In this document: in pieces, positions 26,628 through 35,955 of the stretch
Layout: every line of letters starts with the position of its first letter
How positions within the stretch are numbered: the first letter of the stretch is position 1
Assembly: GCA_965237445.1 (NCBI GenBank)
Contig: OZ250142.1
Span: forward strand, 930,001 to 994,000
Length of the DNA: 64,000 nt
Direction of reading: 5' to 3'
DNA from: G963668185 sp965237445
GTDB lineage: Bacteria > Chloroflexota > Dehalococcoidia > Lucifugimonadales > G963668185
Notes under the pieces: model-generated
Told to the model about the DNA's origin: nothing
Databases searched by the model: none
Seen by the model: only the letters and a program-made list of their open reading frames with translations
Program-made: the position numbers and the translations under genes

Positions 26628-29600
26628 CTATACGCCGTTCAGCATGGCGCTTCGAAAGTCCGACAACCTATTCACAGTCTCCAGCACGAGGTCCCCAGAA
26701 TCCATGTCGGGTCCTTCCTGCCTCGCTATGCGTAGCTGCGTGTTGCCCACTCTGACATGCCGACCCAGCGCTCGTTCCAATGGCCTCCTGGCGCCTCCTA
26801 CCTCGCTTCCGAGCTGGAAGACGATGACCTTCTCTTCTCTGCGAATAAACTGAATCCCGGCGTCAACACACATAACCCGCAGCTTTGTCAGGTACATGAG
26901 GTTCTCTACCTGCCAGGGAAACGCTCCGAACCGGTCTTTCAACTCGTCAGCCATCAAGTCCACATCTTCAGCTCGCTCCAGACCGGCGATCCTGCGGTAA
27001 AGCCCGAGGCGAGTGGGAAGGTCTGCCACATACTCCGCAGGGATGTGCGAGGGAATTCCCAACTCAATCCCGACATCGGATGACGAGGGCGGGCCGGTCG
27101 CGTTCTCAGGCTCCAGCAACTCCGGCACATTTTCCTTCGACCCATTCTCGGTACCGTTCGTGCGGGCCATTTCACGCTGGGCGCGCAGGTCTTCAACGGC
27201 GCCCGAAAGGAGGCGCGTGTACAGATCGAAACCGACGGCGTGGATGTGGCCGCTCTGGGCAGACCCCAGGATGTTTCCGGCTCCCCTGATCTCAAGGTCT
27301 TTCATGGCGATCCGGAATCCTGCGCCCAGTTCGGTCGCAGCGAGCATCGTCTTGAGCCGCTTTTCGGCCGTTTCCGTAAGGCTCCGGTGGGGCGGGACGA
27401 GGAGGTAGGCGTACGCGCGCCGCGCGCCCCGGCCGACACGTCCGCGTAGCTGATAGAGCTGCGCAAGGCCAAAAGTGTCAGCCCGGTCGACAATCAGCGT
27501 GTTCACGTTGGGGATATCGAGGCCTGACTCGATTATCGTTGTACACACCAGGACGTCCATCTCTCCCGACGCGAAACTGGACATCGTCGCTTCGAGCTGG
27601 GTCTCCGGCATCTGGCCGTGGCCGACCCCGACGTCCGCCTCGGGAACGAGGCGCCTGATGTAAGTGGCCATGCTCTCGATGCTGTGCACCCGGTTGTGCA
27701 GGAAGAAGATCTGGCCCTCCCTGTCAAGCTCCCTCAAGATCGCCTCGCGGATCAGTTGATCGCTGAACTCCGAGACGTACGTCTTGATGGGCAGCCTTTC
27801 CTCGGGGGGCGTCTCAATCGCGCTAAGGTCTCGCACGCCGGCCAGCGACATGTGCAGTGTGCGGGGGATCGGCGTGGCAGTGAGCGTAAGCACATCCACC
27901 AATGTGCGCATGTGCTTCAGGCGCTCCTTGTGCTCCACGCCAAATCTCTGCTCCTCGTCAACGATCACAAGGCCCAGGTCTTTGAACCGGACGTCGCTTT
28001 GAACGAGCCTGTGCGTTCCGATGCAGATGTCTACAGCACCAGACGCCAGGCTCTCCACAACTTCCCGCTGCTCTTTCTTCGTCCTGAACCGGCTGAGCAC
28101 TTCAATTTCCACGGGATACGCGCCAAGCCGCTGCGAGAACGTGGCGTAGTGCTGCTGCGCCAGGACCGTGGTCGGGACCAGCACCGCGACCTGCTTTCCA
28201 TCCATGACGGCCTTGAATGCGGCCCTCAGCGCCACCTCAGTCTTGCCGTATCCAACGTCGCCGCATACCAGGCGGTCCATCGGCTTGGGCAACTCCATAT
28301 CTTCCTTGACATGGAAGATTGCCTGCTTCTGGTCCGGCGTCTCTTCAAAGGGGAAGGAGTCCTCCAATTCGGACATCCATGACCTGTCATGCGCGTACGA
28401 GTAACCGTCCACAAGCTCTCGCGTTGCATACAGGGATAGGAGCTCGGCAGCCAGTTCGCGCGTCGATCGTTCGGCGCGCGCCTTCGCCTTCTTCCACTCC
28501 TGCCCCCCGAGCCGGGTCAAAGCCGGGTTCCGGTCGGCGGGGGCCAGATAGGGGCTGACGCGATCGAGCTGCCCCATAGGCACATACAGCTTGTCGCCCG
28601 CGGCGTACTGCAGGATCATGTACTCGGAGTGCGAACCTTCGCCTGGACCGCTTCCGGTGCCCACGAATCGCCCCACGCCGTGTTCGACGTGAACGACGTA
28701 ATCGCCGGGCTGAAACTCCTCGGCCAGCGCCTCGAGGCCCCGGGCAGCGCTCCTGCGCCTTGCCCGTCGCTGCTTGGCGACACCGAAGATGTCAGCATCG
28801 CTGAAGACCACGAGGTCTCCGTCGGGGCTATTGAGAATGAGCCCGCTTCCGAGGTCGCCCGCCCTGGTGCGCACCACAGTAACCCTGCTCGTGGAGGGAA
28901 TGTCCTGGAGCTCTTCGACGAGGTCTGCCCCTACGCCGTACTCATCCAGAATCTCCTCCAGCCGATTGGGCAAGGAAGTTGCCGCGATAACGCGACTGCC
29001 GCCCTTCGTCAGCCTGTCCGCCTCGTCCGCGAAACGTTCAAGGCCGCCGTAGTACCCGGCAGTGGAAGTAACCGGCAAGGAATGCATCTTGTTTGCAAGC
29101 AATTCGCTTGCCCCCCACGGCGTCAAGTCAAGCCGGACGGAGACGGATGCCAATAGCCGCTCCACATCACGCCAGGGCAAGTTTGGCGACGGGAAGCCGT
29201 ATGGCAGTTCGCCGCGCCGTTCTTTGGCTGAGCGCAGTTCGTGAGATCGCTCGTCGATCTCCCAGGCGGCCTCCGCAACTTCGGCGGGCCGGTGTACGAC
29301 CAGCACTCCCCGGGAAGGGAAGTAGTCAAGAATCGAACCCCTATTGAAGAAGCCCCCGTAGTAGTCCACTTCATCGAGCGAGTGGCCGCCCGCCAGGCGC
29401 GCCAGCTCATCGTGCAAGCGGTCCCTTGCCTGGGCTGTACAATCCACAGCGTCCACGTGACCAATAAGCCGGTCCAGCTCCTCAGGATCGGTCAGAGTGG
29501 GCAGCGTCTCCCGGGCCGGGTACACGTCCACGTGATCCGCCGGTCCGGCAGACCGCTGCGTCTCAGGATCGAAGCGCCGTATGCTGTCGATCTCGTTGCC

Positions 29601-30203
29601 CCACAACTCTATTCGCGAGGGGCACTGTGCACTCAGCGGGAAGATGTCGAGAATCCCACCTCGGCGACTCATGAAGCCAGGCTCCATAACAGTGGGTTCG
29701 AACTCGTAGCCCATCGCCTGCCAACGCTTCAGGAGTTCACCTATGTCGACCTCGTCTCCCGTACGCAGGGTGTGGCAGGCGGCACCGAACAACTCCTTGC
29801 CCAGGGTCTTCTGTGCAACCGCGCCCGCGGAGGCGACGATGACCGGCGCTGCCTCATCCGTTTCGCCCAATGCGATGAGCGCCCGCAGCCTCTCACGTGT
29901 TGTCTCATCGTCCGCGGAGATACGCTCGAATGGCAGTACCTCGCTCTCCGGGAAGCCGTAAATCCGGTCCGGGCAGCCGCTCCACGTAGCGATCTGATCG
30001 GCCATGCGCCTGACCTCGACCTGTCGCGGAGTAATGACCAGCACCGGCGTCCCAAGATCGCGCCAGAGCGTTGCCAGCGCAAGCGGCGCGCCTTCACTCA
30101 GGACCTGTGCGCTGGTACGGCGCGCCCTGCGGACGAGCGGACTCAGCAGGTCCTGGTACTCTGGCGTGGCCTGCAGCACGCCACTTAACACTTCAAGGCC
30201 CAT
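26628..30203 (-). CDS. mfd: Transcription-repair coupling factor Mfd
   Basis: ATP-dependent translocase that removes RNA polymerase stalled at DNA lesions and recruits UvrA. 1191 residues in normal order: UvrB-like N-terminal domains, RNA-polymerase-interacting domain beginning GDYVVHVEHGVGRFVG (~499), SF2 helicase core with Walker A GDVGYGKTEVAL (~647), DEEQ box VIVDEEQRFGVEHK (~748), TATPIPRTLHMSL, and the TRG motif region with HGQM followed by a C-terminal TRCF domain. ATG 30203 has GGAAA about 9 nt upstream. A hairpin at 30278-30310 likely isolates it from upstream minus-strand transcription. Confidence 0.97.
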   Translation of the reverse strand: MGLEVLSGVLQATPEYQDLLSPLVRRARRTSAQVLSEGAPLALATLWRDLGTPVLVITPRQVEVRRMADQIATWSGCPDRIYGFPESEVLPFERISADDETTRERLRALIALGETDEAAPVIVASAGAVAQKTLGKELFGAACHTLRTGDEVDIGELLKRWQAMGYEFEPTVMEPGFMSRRGGILDIFPLSAQCPSRIELWGNEIDSIRRFDPETQRSAGPADHVDVYPARETLPTLTDPEELDRLIGHVDAVDCTAQARDRLHDELARLAGGHSLDEVDYYGGFFNRGSILDYFPSRGVLVVHRPAEVAEAAWEIDERSHELRSAKERRGELPYGFPSPNLPWRDVERLLASVSVRLDLTPWGASELLANKMHSLPVTSTAGYYGGLERFADEADRLTKGGSRVIAATSLPNRLEEILDEYGVGADLVEELQDIPSTSRVTVVRTRAGDLGSGLILNSPDGDLVVFSDADIFGVAKQRRARRRSAARGLEALAEEFQPGDYVVHVEHGVGRFVGTGSGPGEGSHSEYMILQYAAGDKLYVPMGQLDRVSPYLAPADRNPALTRLGGQEWKKAKARAERSTRELAAELLSLYATRELVDGYSYAHDRSWMSELEDSFPFEETPDQKQAIFHVKEDMELPKPMDRLVCGDVGYGKTEVALRAAFKAVMDGKQVAVLVPTTVLAQQHYATFSQRLGAYPVEIEVLSRFRTKKEQREVVESLASGAVDICIGTHRLVQSDVRFKDLGLVIVDEEQRFGVEHKERLKHMRTLVDVLTLTATPIPRTLHMSLAGVRDLSAIETPPEERLPIKTYVSEFSDQLIREAILRELDREGQIFFLHNRVHSIESMATYIRRLVPEADVGVGHGQMPETQLEATMSSFASGEMDVLVCTTIIESGLDIPNVNTLIVDRADTFGLAQLYQLRGRVGRGARRAYAYLLVPPHRSLTETAEKRLKTMLAATELGAGFRIAMKDLEIRGAGNILGSAQSGHIHAVGFDLYTRLLSGAVEDLRAQREMARTNGTENGSKENVPELLEPENATGPPSSSDVGIELGIPSHIPAEYVADLPTRLGLYRRIAGLERAEDVDLMADELKDRFGAFPWQVENLMYLTKLRVMCVDAGIQFIRREEKVIVFQLGSEVGGARRPLERALGRHVRVGNTQLRIARQEGPDMDSGDLVLETVNRLSDFRSAMLNGV

Positions 30204-30277
30204 GATCGGTTTCCGAAGTTCTCCCGCTTGTTATTCGCTCTTTCAAGGCACGCCTGACGCAGTCACGTCAAACGCCC

Positions 30278-30310
30278 AAAAGGGCCAGACCCACTAGGGG
30301 TCGGCCTTTT
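30278..30310 (-). terminator. Bidirectional terminator-like hairpin upstream of mfd
   Basis: Stem of AAAA-GGCC-GACCC against GGGTC-GGCC-TTTT with single-base bulges and loop ACTAG. T-runs occur on the 3' side of either strand. It would end minus-strand transcripts from the peptidase or candidate RNA before mfd. Confidence 0.55.
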
Positions 30311-30378
30311 GCAATTCTATCACTTGGACGGGCCGGGAGCAGAGGGGCCCTTGGTACAATCTAAGATCGTCAGCCATT

Positions 30379-30605
30379 TTCCGTTAGCTGGTGGGCGGCG
30401 TCATGGCCGCCAGACTTGGAGACGGCAAATCTGTGCAGGGTAGGTGATAACACCTCCTTTCTTTACAGTGTCAAGATAGCCTCGCTTGGCACTCTGGCCC
30501 GGAGAAATTACCACCGAGCCGTACTAGGCCAGCGCAGGGCTACAGACGGCGTGAGAGAGGCTCTTTAGGTCACTCGGAAGTGCCGCCGCCCACCAGCAAG
30601 CGGAA
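30379..30605. ncRNA. Candidate structured RNA (~227 nt) closed by a 22-position long-range stem
   Basis: Arms 30379-30400 and 30584-30605 pair over 22 positions with a single A-A mismatch and one wobble; the core GCTGGTGGGCGGCG / CGCCGCCCACCAGC is perfect. Inside, several hairpins are possible: AGGTG-ATAA-CACCT (30442-30455), GTGTCAAG/CTTGGCAC (30468-30492), CTGGCC/GGCCAG (30494-30532), TCTGT/ACAGA (30430-30434 with 30542-30546) and GTGA/TCAC (30551-30573). There is no open frame. On the plus strand a TACAAT box (30355-30360) is well placed for a start near 30367; the strand is not certain. I do not recognise the family: RNase P, tmRNA, SRP and cobalamin signatures are missing. It could also be an inverted-repeat element. 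Confidence 0.45.
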
Positions 30606-30651
30606 CAAGGCTACTCGCAGGTTGGGGAGTCCTGGCTTCAACTGCTTGGAA

Positions 30652-31761
30652 TCAGGATTGAAGCCTCAAACGTACCTCATCCGGCACTGGGCCAAGCCGG
30701 TCCGCGGCGGGCGTCTTATCCCTACCCGAGACGCTCACGGCCGCTTCGGCCAGCAGGTCAACGCCACCCAGAAAGTCGCTGAGTGTGATGTACTCGGCTC
30801 CCACATCACCGTCCGGGTCGGGGATGCTCGTCGTCGCGTTGTGGTAGTTACCGAGTGGGAAAGCCAGCCCGGTGACACTGTAGCCCGCGGCGGAGAATGC
30901 CGTCCCCTCGCAGACACCGCCGCTCATGAGCCGGCGCTGGTGCTTGAACGCCGAGTCACGCTTTGCGAGAGAGCGAGCAGCCGACTGCAGTACGCCCTCG
31001 GCCTCCATATCGAACGTTGTCAGCGCATCGCCCGTCCTGATCACAGGGCCGTCGCCCTGCGAGACACCGGCTATCACCGGACTGGACTCGATTGATACGA
31101 CAAGCGAATCGGCAGGCAACGTGCCCGCTTCGGCCATCAGGCGTGCGCCGAAGAGGCCCCCTTCTTCGGCCCGTGTGAACACGCCGAACACGTCAGCGCT
31201 CCCACTGCTTTCAGCAAGGCTCTCGATCACAGCAAGAGTCGCCGCACACCCGGCAAGGTCGTCCAGTGCGCGCATGCGAATCACGTCGCCGTCAAGTTCG
31301 AAGTCCGGGAGGTCGAACACCACGGCCATACCGACATTGATAGCCTCGATCTCCTCGCTCCGCAGGGCGACGGTCCGGGCACCTCCAGGGTCGAGAGGCT
31401 CGGTCTCCGCGGCGATTCTGCGGCCGTCCCCAATGATGACCAGCACCCTCGTCGGTTTGTGCAGCGCCGCAGCCGGAATGCCGCCAAGCGCCTTGGCCGT
31501 CGCGGTGTAACCGTCTGATTCCGTAATCTCGAAGCCAGGATGGTCCATGTGCGCTACGAATGCCAGGGGAGGGGTGCCGGACGGCGTTCCATGGGAGTAC
31601 CGGACGATCACATTGCCAAAGACATCGTAACTCACTGGCAGGCCAGCGTCGGTGAGCCGCCCTTCAATGTATTCGGACGGCCCGCCTTCATGGAACGGTA
31701 CGGCCGGTCTGGCTCCCAACTCGCGAAGATGTTCCAAAGCTTGCTGATGTCGACTATCCAA
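30652..31761 (-). CDS. M42-family metallopeptidase (aminopeptidase FrvX-like)
   Basis: Predicted dinuclear zinc aminopeptidase (PepA/FrvX/tetrahedral aminopeptidase group). Metal ligands and catalytic residues are visible: FVAHMDHPGF (His ligand and Asp), RALDDLAGCAATL (bridging Asp), TRAEEGGLFGARL (general base Glu plus ligand Glu), SIESSPV (ligand Asp position shows Glu-Ser here), and PLGNYHNATTS (last His ligand). 369 residues. Start TTG 31759-31761 with AAGGA about 9 nt upstream. It is divergent from the RNB ribonuclease gene. A role in peptide turnover would fit the large peptide importer of this window, but that is inference. Confidence 0.82.
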   Translation of the reverse strand: MDSRHQQALEHLRELGARPAVPFHEGGPSEYIEGRLTDAGLPVSYDVFGNVIVRYSHGTPSGTPPLAFVAHMDHPGFEITESDGYTATAKALGGIPAAALHKPTRVLVIIGDGRRIAAETEPLDPGGARTVALRSEEIEAINVGMAVVFDLPDFELDGDVIRMRALDDLAGCAATLAVIESLAESSGSADVFGVFTRAEEGGLFGARLMAEAGTLPADSLVVSIESSPVIAGVSQGDGPVIRTGDALTTFDMEAEGVLQSAARSLAKRDSAFKHQRRLMSGGVCEGTAFSAAGYSVTGLAFPLGNYHNATTSIPDPDGDVGAEYITLSDFLGGVDLLAEAAVSVSGRDKTPAADRLGPVPDEVRLRLQS

Positions 31762-31988
31762 TGCGCCAATTCCTTAGAGCCTAAGCTGCGTTGAGGGTAG
31801 CAAGCCTCAATGTCACAGACAACGCCAGACCTGAATGAAACGCGTTGCTCTGAGCCCGCCCAAGTCTGCGTTGCCCCGCTCGCTTCGCCTGTACGATGCC
31901 TCTGGCGCTTTGCTATGCTCACCTCACGGAGCCTTCCCGACCGCACCATCCCTCGTTCACTAACTCGGAAGGACTTACAGGAGTTCCT

Positions 31989-34004
31989 TTGCAACCTGGG
32001 GCAATCGTCGTAGTGCGGCTTGCGAACGGTCTATCCATACGACGCGTCATCGAGACGAAGGGGACACGCGTCAGGCTGGCTCTCGGACGCAACAAGGAGG
32101 CGAGACTCCCCACTGAACGCGTCCTCCTTGAGACTGGAGAGTTCGCCGCGAACGAAGACGATCTGAATGCCTTCAGTACAGCCTGCGAATCGTCGGCAAC
32201 CGACCTGGACCTCGCTGAGATCTGGGACTTATGCACCGGCGAGCGCTCCGCGCTGAGCCTCGCGGACATCGCCGACCTCTACTGGCCCGAGCCTCCGAGC
32301 CCATTGCAGACTGCCGCACTCTTGCTCCATCTGGAACGCGACGACCCGTACTTCAAGACTAGTGTGGATGGATACATCCCCAGGGCGCAGGCAGAAGTGG
32401 AAGCCATCCTGAGCCACCGACGTGCCCAGACCGAGCGAGAAGCTTCTGCTACCGCACTCGCCGCCTGTCTCGCGTCAGGCGTTGCGCCGCCCAACCCAAG
32501 CCAGTACGAGCGCGAGTTGCTCGACCACCTGCGCGGCTTTGTCGTCTACGGTGACAACTACACGAGAGCCGCCTCGGCCAGAGAGCTCGCCGCCCGCGCT
32601 TCGCCGGGATCGAGGGACCACCGGCGCGAGGCGTTCGCCCTCTTGGTCAGCGCTGGTCTTTTGAGCGAGGACGTGCCCCTGGAGTTACTGGATGCCGACA
32701 TCCCGAATGAGTTCTCCCAAGATGTACTTCTGCAGGCCGAACGCGTTGACGGGGAAGCCGCACTTTCCGACGGCAGCAGGGCTGACCTTTCCCGCATACC
32801 GACAATCACCATCGACAATGCAGACACGGCTGACCGCGACGATGCCATCTCTCTGGAGCATTTGAACGGTCGCTACCGGCTTGGGATCCACATTGCAGAT
32901 GCCGCTTCCCTTGTAGACCCTGAAGGGAAACTTTGCGTGGAGGCCTCCCGGCGATCAGCCAGCCTGTACCTGCCGGAATCAGTCATTCCAATGTTGCCGC
33001 CTTCGCTATCCGAGTCGGTAGGTAGTCTGGGCCCAGGAATGCGGAGGCCGGCGCTGAGCGTACTCATAGATATCACCGAAGACGGCGAAGTCGTCAACTG
33101 GGAGATCGTTTCCTCAGTTGTGCGCAGCGATACGGCGCTTTCCTATGATGATGTGGACCATCAGCTCGACGAAGTTCCCGGCAAATGGCACGAGCTTGTC
33201 GCAACCCTCGACCGATTTGGCGAGGCAAGGGGGCGCAAAAGGGCGCAGGCCGGGGCTGTTGCCTTCCGCAGACCTGAGATGGAGATTTCCGTGGGCCCGA
33301 TCGGGCAGATTGACGTCAAGGTTACCGACAGGGCATCCATGTCCAGACGGTTGATCTCCGAACTCATGATTCTCTGCAACTGCCTCATGGCGAAGTTCTG
33401 CGTTGACAACCAGATTCCGGCAGCATTCAGGACACAAGCGATGGCCGGCGGTCCCATCCTCGCCCACGAACGGGACCTAGAGTACGATCCAGTTCGTGAA
33501 TTCGCCGCTGTCAGGCTGCTGGGCCCGGCTAAGTTGAGTACGGAAGCTAAGCATCACGGCGGCCTGGGCGTTTCAGAGTACATCCAGGCAACGGCTCCTC
33601 TGCGCAGGTACCCAGACTTGGTAATGCAGAGACAGATCGGGCATTTCATTCGGTGCGGAGTTCCCCTGTACAAGGCCGAAGAGGTCCTCGCGATAGCATC
33701 TTCCGCTGACGTTCAGATCAGAGAGTTGGCAAGGATAGAGAGGTTTCGCAAGCGATACTGGTTCCTGAAGTACCTGCGCCAAGCAAGGACTGGCCAGGGC
33801 AGCAACGGCGGCTCTTCAAACGTCTTTCAGGCGATTATCCTCGAACGGCGCGAGCACGGTCCGTCAACCATTGAGCTCATGGAGTACCCGTTTCGCACCC
33901 GCATCCAGCTCACAGACCGCGATTCACCGGGTGACCAAGTCACAGTTCGACTTCATGACGTAGATCTGTGGACACGCTCTGCGCACTTCATCAGGGAACC
34001 CTAG
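31989..34004 (+). CDS. RNB-domain exoribonuclease (RNase II/R family)
   Basis: 3'-5' exoribonuclease. The RNB catalytic signature TIDNADTADRDDAIS lies at about residues 273-287, holding the metal-binding Asp cluster; further family motifs are GIHIADAASLVDP, LPESVIPMLPPSLSESVGSL, and near the end QATAPLRRYPDLVMQRQIGHF. The N-terminal ~230 residues and the lack of a clear cold-shock pair resemble the chloroplast/cyanobacterial type rather than E. coli RNase R. I choose TTG 31989, preceded by CAGGAG (31978-31983) with 5 nt spacing, for 671 residues; an ATG at 31896 would add a non-conserved tail. A weak hairpin ATGCCG/CGGCAT follows (34014-34031). Confidence 0.88.
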   Translation: MQPGAIVVVRLANGLSIRRVIETKGTRVRLALGRNKEARLPTERVLLETGEFAANEDDLNAFSTACESSATDLDLAEIWDLCTGERSALSLADIADLYWPEPPSPLQTAALLLHLERDDPYFKTSVDGYIPRAQAEVEAILSHRRAQTEREASATALAACLASGVAPPNPSQYERELLDHLRGFVVYGDNYTRAASARELAARASPGSRDHRREAFALLVSAGLLSEDVPLELLDADIPNEFSQDVLLQAERVDGEAALSDGSRADLSRIPTITIDNADTADRDDAISLEHLNGRYRLGIHIADAASLVDPEGKLCVEASRRSASLYLPESVIPMLPPSLSESVGSLGPGMRRPALSVLIDITEDGEVVNWEIVSSVVRSDTALSYDDVDHQLDEVPGKWHELVATLDRFGEARGRKRAQAGAVAFRRPEMEISVGPIGQIDVKVTDRASMSRRLISELMILCNCLMAKFCVDNQIPAAFRTQAMAGGPILAHERDLEYDPVREFAAVRLLGPAKLSTEAKHHGGLGVSEYIQATAPLRRYPDLVMQRQIGHFIRCGVPLYKAEEVLAIASSADVQIRELARIERFRKRYWFLKYLRQARTGQGSNGGSSNVFQAIILERREHGPSTIELMEYPFRTRIQLTDRDSPGDQVTVRLHDVDLWTRSAHFIREP

Positions 34005-34013
34005 CCAGTCACC

Positions 34014-34031
34014 ATGCCGTCCGCCCGGCAT
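34014..34031 (+). terminator. Possible weak terminator after the RNB ribonuclease gene
   Basis: ATGCCG / CGGCAT with loop TCCGCC and a short TTTG tail, 10 bp after the stop codon. The stem is only 6 bp. The remaining ~240 bp up to the pyk stop hold nothing I can identify. Confidence 0.3.
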
Positions 34032-34275
34032 TTGCCAGCGTTGTAACTGAGACTTCGCGAAGCGTCCCTGGGTACGACTTTTGGGGGGAGTTTGCAGCGG
34101 GACAGACTGCACGATCGCCAGAGTTGAAGTCCGCTTCGTCGATCTGCAGAGAACCAACTCGCCTGCCCTGCAGTGCTTCACAGCCTGCCGCCAACTGCCC
34201 GACACGACTCGCCTCTCACAACGAGCAGCCATCAAGCCGGCAGGCGACACTAACGCTGTGGGCTCTCTCCTACCT

Positions 34276-35742
34276 TCATTCCTGAACGCCCACCTCCAGA
34301 ACGCGGAGCATGTTCGTTCCCCCGGGCACGCCTATGGGGAGTCCGGCCACCAGCACAATCTTGCTGCCGGTGCTTACCTCTCTTGTGCTTCTCACGCTCT
34401 CGAGCGCCACGTTGAAGATGTCATCGACGGTCTGGGGCTCCTTTATCGTCAACGGCGTCACGCCCCATCTTAGAGTCAGGAGCCGCCTGATGTGTTCGTG
34501 CGGTGTAAGCGCCAGGATGGGTTCCTTCGGCCTATACCTGGAGACTCTTCCCGCGGTGCCTCCAGACTCCGTGAAAGCCACTATAACGCTTGCATCTAGC
34601 TGGTATGCCGTTTGGACCGCGTTGTAGCCCATAGCGTCGTCCGTCTTCTGCTCCCGGTACGCTGCACGCTCTGCCAGGATATCTTCGTACGGCAGTGCCT
34701 CCTCCACCTCTCTGGACACTTCTGCCATGAAGAGGACTGCCTCCACCGGATAGTCCCCGATTGAGGTCTCGCCTGACAGCATGACCGCGTCTGTGCCGTC
34801 GAACACGGCCGTCGCGACGTCGGTCGCCTCGGCGCGGGTTGGAGTCGGAGAACTGATCATGGATTCCAGCATCTGGGTTGCGGTGATTACGGGTTTGCCT
34901 GCCGCATAACACCTGGAAATCAGGTCTTTCTGAATGAGCGGTATTCTGGATAGCCGGTCCTCTGTGCCCAAGTCTCCTCGAGCAACCATGACAGCATCGC
35001 TTGCGTCCAGGATTTCGTCGAAACACTCCAGTGCTTCAACCTGCTCGATCTTGGAGATGAGATGTGGGTAGACCCCAAGCTCGGCCAGCGCTGCCCGTGC
35101 CGAATCTACATCCGCGCGCGTTACCACTGTGGAAAGCGCGACGAAATCTGCACTGCATTCGGCCGCGAAGTTCAAGGCTTCTACGTCTTCAGAGCTGGGA
35201 AAGGGGAGAGAAGAAGCCTTGCCCGGCGAGGTTACGCCCCTCCCTGACGTGATGCGGCCGTTGGTCATGGCTTCGCATTGGACGTCGAGGCCTTCCACGG
35301 CCCTCACACGCAACCTTATCCTGCCGTCGTCGATTAGTACCGTGTGTGCCGGAATGGCATCATGATGAAAGCCGGATGGAGATACAGGTATACGACCGTC
35401 GGCACCATCGGAGTCCTCGCTCGTCAGGACTACCCTGTCGCCCCTCTCGAATCTGACGCCACCACCCACGGTCGGCCCTGTCCGATACTTGCGGCCCGGC
35501 ACGTCCACCATGATGCTCACGGCCATCCCTAAGTCAGCGGCGGTGCGGCGTACCCGCTCGGCAATTGTCCTATGCTCGTCAAGCGTACCGTGCGATAGGT
35601 TAAGTCGCGCGATACTCATGCCGGACCAGATCAGGGCGCTTATCTGTTCTTCGGACCGCGTGGCGGGCCCCAGGGTGCACACGATCTTCGTCTTGGGCAG
35701 TCCTCTGGTCAGTCTCGCATAACGTATGTCGGGTTCGGTCAT
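34276..35742 (-). CDS. pyk: Pyruvate kinase
   Basis: Glycolytic enzyme converting PEP and ADP to pyruvate and ATP. 488 residues with TIM-barrel and B domain (about 85-170) and a C-terminal regulatory-type domain; no fused PEP-utiliser domain. Motifs: KTKIVCTLGPATRSEEQI, SIARLNLSHGTLDEH, LISKIEQVEALECFDEIL (catalytic Lys and metal-binding Glu), VMVARGDLGTE, and ITATQMLESMI-PTPTRAEATDVA-AVFDGTDAVMLSGET. The segment DVPGRKYRTG differs from the common D-(T/L)-x-GP-(E/K)-IRTG while keeping the Asp and Arg. Convergent with the RNB ribonuclease gene and divergent from nadD. Confidence 0.93.
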   Translation of the reverse strand: MTEPDIRYARLTRGLPKTKIVCTLGPATRSEEQISALIWSGMSIARLNLSHGTLDEHRTIAERVRRTAADLGMAVSIMVDVPGRKYRTGPTVGGGVRFERGDRVVLTSEDSDGADGRIPVSPSGFHHDAIPAHTVLIDDGRIRLRVRAVEGLDVQCEAMTNGRITSGRGVTSPGKASSLPFPSSEDVEALNFAAECSADFVALSTVVTRADVDSARAALAELGVYPHLISKIEQVEALECFDEILDASDAVMVARGDLGTEDRLSRIPLIQKDLISRCYAAGKPVITATQMLESMISSPTPTRAEATDVATAVFDGTDAVMLSGETSIGDYPVEAVLFMAEVSREVEEALPYEDILAERAAYREQKTDDAMGYNAVQTAYQLDASVIVAFTESGGTAGRVSRYRPKEPILALTPHEHIRRLLTLRWGVTPLTIKEPQTVDDIFNVALESVRSTREVSTGSKIVLVAGLPIGVPGGTNMLRVLEVGVQE

Positions 35743-35817
35743 TTCAATGCCGCACGGGAGAGTGTTGCAGGCCTACGTCTTGATTGAGTCTCATTGCGCA
35801 AGAAGGACACGGCCCAT

Positions 35818-35848
35818 ATTATAGGCAGCGGTTCAAGAGGTTAATCAA
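35818..35848 (-). promoter_or_regulatory. Predicted promoter for pyk
   Basis: On the minus strand a perfect TATAAT (plus coordinates 35818-35823) lies about 75 bp upstream of the pyk start; TTGATT (35843-35848) is the best -35 at a rather long 19-bp spacing. Confidence 0.45.
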
Positions 35849-35955
35849 GCATTGGCCACGCACAAGTTAACCCTGTTCTGTGACCTGAGAAGTTTGAGGC
35901 TTGTTCGCCGCCACTTCGCAATTCAACGTCTGCGTGCCAGTATCCGGAGAATCGT

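Noticed and set aside
27618..28382. 254-codon plus-strand frame antisense to mfd
   Set aside because: Lies wholly opposite conserved helicase motifs of Mfd; typical high-GC antisense shadow.
30379..30605. Assignment of the structured region to RNase P, tmRNA, SRP RNA, T-box, glmS or cobalamin riboswitch
   Set aside because: Conserved core sequences of each are missing; only short chance similarities (GGAGGTGTTATC, GGTGGTAA) were seen.
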